Below, in pieces: positions 62,657 to 64,000 of a DNA stretch of 64,000 nt. This DNA comes from a virus. The notes under the pieces were generated by a model, which had not been told where the DNA came from, ran no database searches, and was given only the letters and a program-made list of their open reading frames with translations. Position 1 is the first letter of the stretch. Every line of letters starts with the position of its first letter. The DNA lies in the IMG/VR virus record IMGVR_UViG_3300030107_008258, positions 80,419-144,418 of that record; one strand, written 5' to 3'. The position numbers and the translations under genes were made by a program.

Positions 62657-62733
62657 TAAGTCGTTGAGTATCAATGACTTACGGCGGGCGCGGGGGTCGC
62701 CGCGGCCCTAAGTGCTTGGTAATCAGTGACTTA
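62657..62733. repeat. paired-palindrome element, copy H
   Basis: Palindromes starting at 62657 and 62709, 52 bp apart; core contains GGCGCGGGGGTCGCC (G-rich). Confidence 0.9.
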
Positions 62734-62739
62734 CGTCTT

Positions 62740-62918
62740 TAAATTTAATTTTATCTTTTTTTATATAGTATTATTATCCCCCTTTATTTGTTATTTATTT
62801 ATTTGAGATTCATTATTTCGCCTATATATATTTCGCCTTCTATTATTTGTATTTGATTATTTAGCAATCCTTATTTCGCATTTATTTATTACTCTTTATT
62901 TGGCAATTTAAAAATTTG
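62740..62918. other. AT-rich gene-free stretch with TTATTT repeats
   Basis: About 180 nt, very AT-rich, with repeated TTATTTCGC / TTATTTxGC segments (GCGAAATAA on the other strand). No gene or promoter seen. A replication origin or DNA-unwinding element is possible. Confidence 0.4.
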
Positions 62919-62923
62919 CCGAC

Positions 62924-62952
62924 AAAAAAACCCCACTCTTTCGAGTGGGGTT
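62924..62952 (-). terminator. terminator after the RuvB-like operon
   Basis: Minus-strand AACCCCACTC / GAGTGGGGTT stem followed by TTTTTTG. Confidence 0.85.
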
Positions 62953-62987
62953 CGTAGTGTTATGAGGACTACTACTGAGGGGGGATT

Positions 62988-63173
62988 CTACTTACGCTTC
63001 CGCTTGGAAAACTTCAGCGTGGTTGCATCTTTATTTGAAGCGGTAAAGGTAGACTTTGCTACCTTCTCCCACTCACTACGATGCTGATTAAACTTACGCA
63101 ATTTCTCTACCGAATCCACTGTTAGAGAATTGCCCTCTTGAGTTACATTAACACGATACGTTGTATTTCTCAT
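62988..63173 (-). CDS. small basic protein (MRNTTYRV...)
   Basis: A 61-residue basic protein (NVTQEGNSLTVDSVEKLRKFNQHRSEWEKVAKSTFTASNKDATTLKFSKRKRK). It follows the RuvB-like gene by 14 nt and ends in KRKRK. Start ATGAGAAAT resembles the early start context. Confidence 0.5.
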   Translation of the reverse strand: MRNTTYRVNVTQEGNSLTVDSVEKLRKFNQHRSEWEKVAKSTFTASNKDATTLKFSKRKRK

Positions 63174-63187
63174 ACAATAATATAGTA

Positions 63188-64000
63188 TTAACTTAACTTT
63201 CTTTTTTCCAATAATTCTGGATTTTTCTCAAACATTTCTTTCGCATCATTAGATAATGCCCTGCCATGAGTCGATACATCAATAAAGTTAAGTTTTTGCA
63301 GATAGGTTTCCGCATCAGATTGAATTGCTGCTCTGGTCATCTGTAATTTGGCGGCGAGGTTGTATAGACGCACCGTACCTTCCCGATGTAGAGTACGCAA
63401 GTAACGTAGCTCAATCTTATTCAAACCATGCGGCATTATATCCAATATGCGGCAAAGTTCATTCCAATCTGATAACTTAAAAGTTTTAGTTTTATTCGCC
63501 GCTACATAAGATTTTATATTAGTTGCCATCTTTTGTGCTGCCCGACCATTGCCCCGTAGTGCTGGTGCGATATGTTTTGATACAATATCACCAGAGAACT
63601 TAATCTTCTCAGTATTAAGCAGAAGTATCTGACCTAATTCATCATAAGAATAATCATCCAAGTCGATACGTTCCATGCGGTCAATCAAAGCATGGAATAC
63701 CTCTTGTGGCTCAGTAGTGGCGAACAAAAAAGTTAATTTTTTGAAATCAATATCAATATCAGAACCCTCATAACTAAAAGTATTAAAGTTATGTTTATTG
63801 GGATTAGTGATAGTTAATAGTGCCATTGTTACATCCTTGGGTAACATATGACATTCATCAAAGAGAAATGTAGCATCCTCATTCTGCATATAAGGAATCA
63901 TTATCATTTCCACGAATTGTCTGAGATTTTTAATCGTAGCACAATTTAACTCAATGTACTTTTTAGGTTCCATTGTGTTAGGCATGATAAGATTACGAGC
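63188..64000 (-). CDS. RuvB-like AAA+ ATPase (partial, 5' end outside window)
   Basis: The frame continues past the right edge (ARNLI before MPNTMEPKKYIELNCATIKN). The visible part has Walker B FLFDECHMLP, sensor region TFLFATTEPQEV and IDLDDYSYDELGQIL..., and ALRGNGRAAQKMATNIKSYV, like the C-terminal part of RuvB/clamp-loader AAA+ proteins. The C-terminus (LRYLRTLHREGTVRLYNLAAKLQMTRAAIQSDAETYL) is a winged helix, as in RuvB. The Walker A must lie outside the window. A DNA branch-migration or replication role is likely. Confidence 0.7.
   Translation of the reverse strand, partial: ARNLIMPNTMEPKKYIELNCATIKNLRQFVEMIMIPYMQNEDATFLFDECHMLPKDVTMALLTITNPNKHNFNTFSYEGSDIDIDFKKLTFLFATTEPQEVFHALIDRMERIDLDDYSYDELGQILLLNTEKIKFSGDIVSKHIAPALRGNGRAAQKMATNIKSYVAANKTKTFKLSDWNELCRILDIMPHGLNKIELRYLRTLHREGTVRLYNLAAKLQMTRAAIQSDAETYLQKLNFIDVSTHGRALSNDAKEMFEKNPELLEKRKLS

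Noticed and set aside
51509-62733. The repeated elements as a CRISPR array
   Set aside because: Repeats are palindrome pairs scattered over 11 kb between genes with no spacer-sized regular array and no cas genes.
51509-62733. The repeats as integron attC sites
   Set aside because: They lack the GTTRRRY/RYYYAAC core sites and there is no integrase; symmetry is much higher than in attC.
51509-62733. The palindromes as simple transcription terminators
   Set aside because: Separate strong hairpin terminators lie just before several copies, and the palindromes are not followed by regular T tracts; the fixed 52-bp phase is unnecessary for termination.
62959-63084. A plus-strand frame starting TGTT-ATGAGGACT
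   Set aside because: Antisense to a better supported gene, no promoter, and the ATG lies in a GTAGT/ACTAC inverted repeat.
1-64000. A prophage or lysogeny module
   Set aside because: I find no integrase, excisionase, CI-type repressor or attachment site. The small HTH protein at 45033 alone is not enough.

Overview
This 64 kb window looks like part of the genome of a large tailed double-stranded DNA phage (Caudoviricetes), probably marine. It carries a terminase large subunit, portal, prohead protease/scaffold, major capsid protein, very long tail fibres, PhoH, a phage-type late sigma factor, a SleB-type cell-wall hydrolase, DUF932 and gp88-family proteins and a RuvB-like ATPase. I see no integrase, repressor or host core gene. 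The best host clue is an ArfA-like ribosome-rescue protein; ArfA is known mainly from beta- and gammaproteobacteria, so such a host is inferred, not shown.

Layout. 1-17.2 kb (minus strand): a partial gene, two tail-fibre accessory proteins, two short LamG proteins, a 2,720-residue fibre, head genes (capsid, decoration-like protein, protease-scaffold fusion), then secreted proteins and a probable lysis cluster. 17.3-18.0 kb (plus): a glycosyltransferase. 18.0-41.4 kb (minus): two more giant fibres with GIGT-type repeats (one ending in an S74 chaperone/peptidase), tail and portal proteins, TerL, a zinc-finger ERCC4 nuclease, a possible TerS, a late sigma factor and a zinc-ribbon protein. 41.5-50.3 kb (both strands): PhoH, an MscS-like membrane protein, secreted and lipoproteins, an XRE-type regulator, a periplasmic metal-binding (HMA) protein, tandem paralogues and a second glycosyltransferase. 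50.3-64 kb: an early region of many very small genes, a tRNA-Cys, an 800-nt orphan RNA and repeated DNA elements.

Two expression systems can be read from the DNA. Late transcription units start with GTGTAATA-like boxes, usually 6-14 nt before the start codon; the encoded gp55-like sigma factor is the natural candidate to read them. Early genes have sigma70-type promoters (TTGAC, 16-17 nt, TATACT) with almost always exactly 10 nt between the -10 box and a start context GTT-ATG-AGRGA, so most lead mRNAs should have almost no 5' leader. Genes inside late operons more often have ordinary Shine-Dalgarno sites.

The most unusual features are: (1) an arfA-like gene whose last 15 codons are the 5' part of a tRNA-Cys, so RNase P would cut the mRNA exactly between codons 31 and 32, just after the KGKGSY motif, leaving a non-stop message; (2) eight copies of a 77-bp element made of two 25-bp palindromes always exactly 52 bp apart around a GC-rich core; (3) an 800-nt non-coding RNA with its own promoter and terminator; and (4) the modular early-promoter cassettes.
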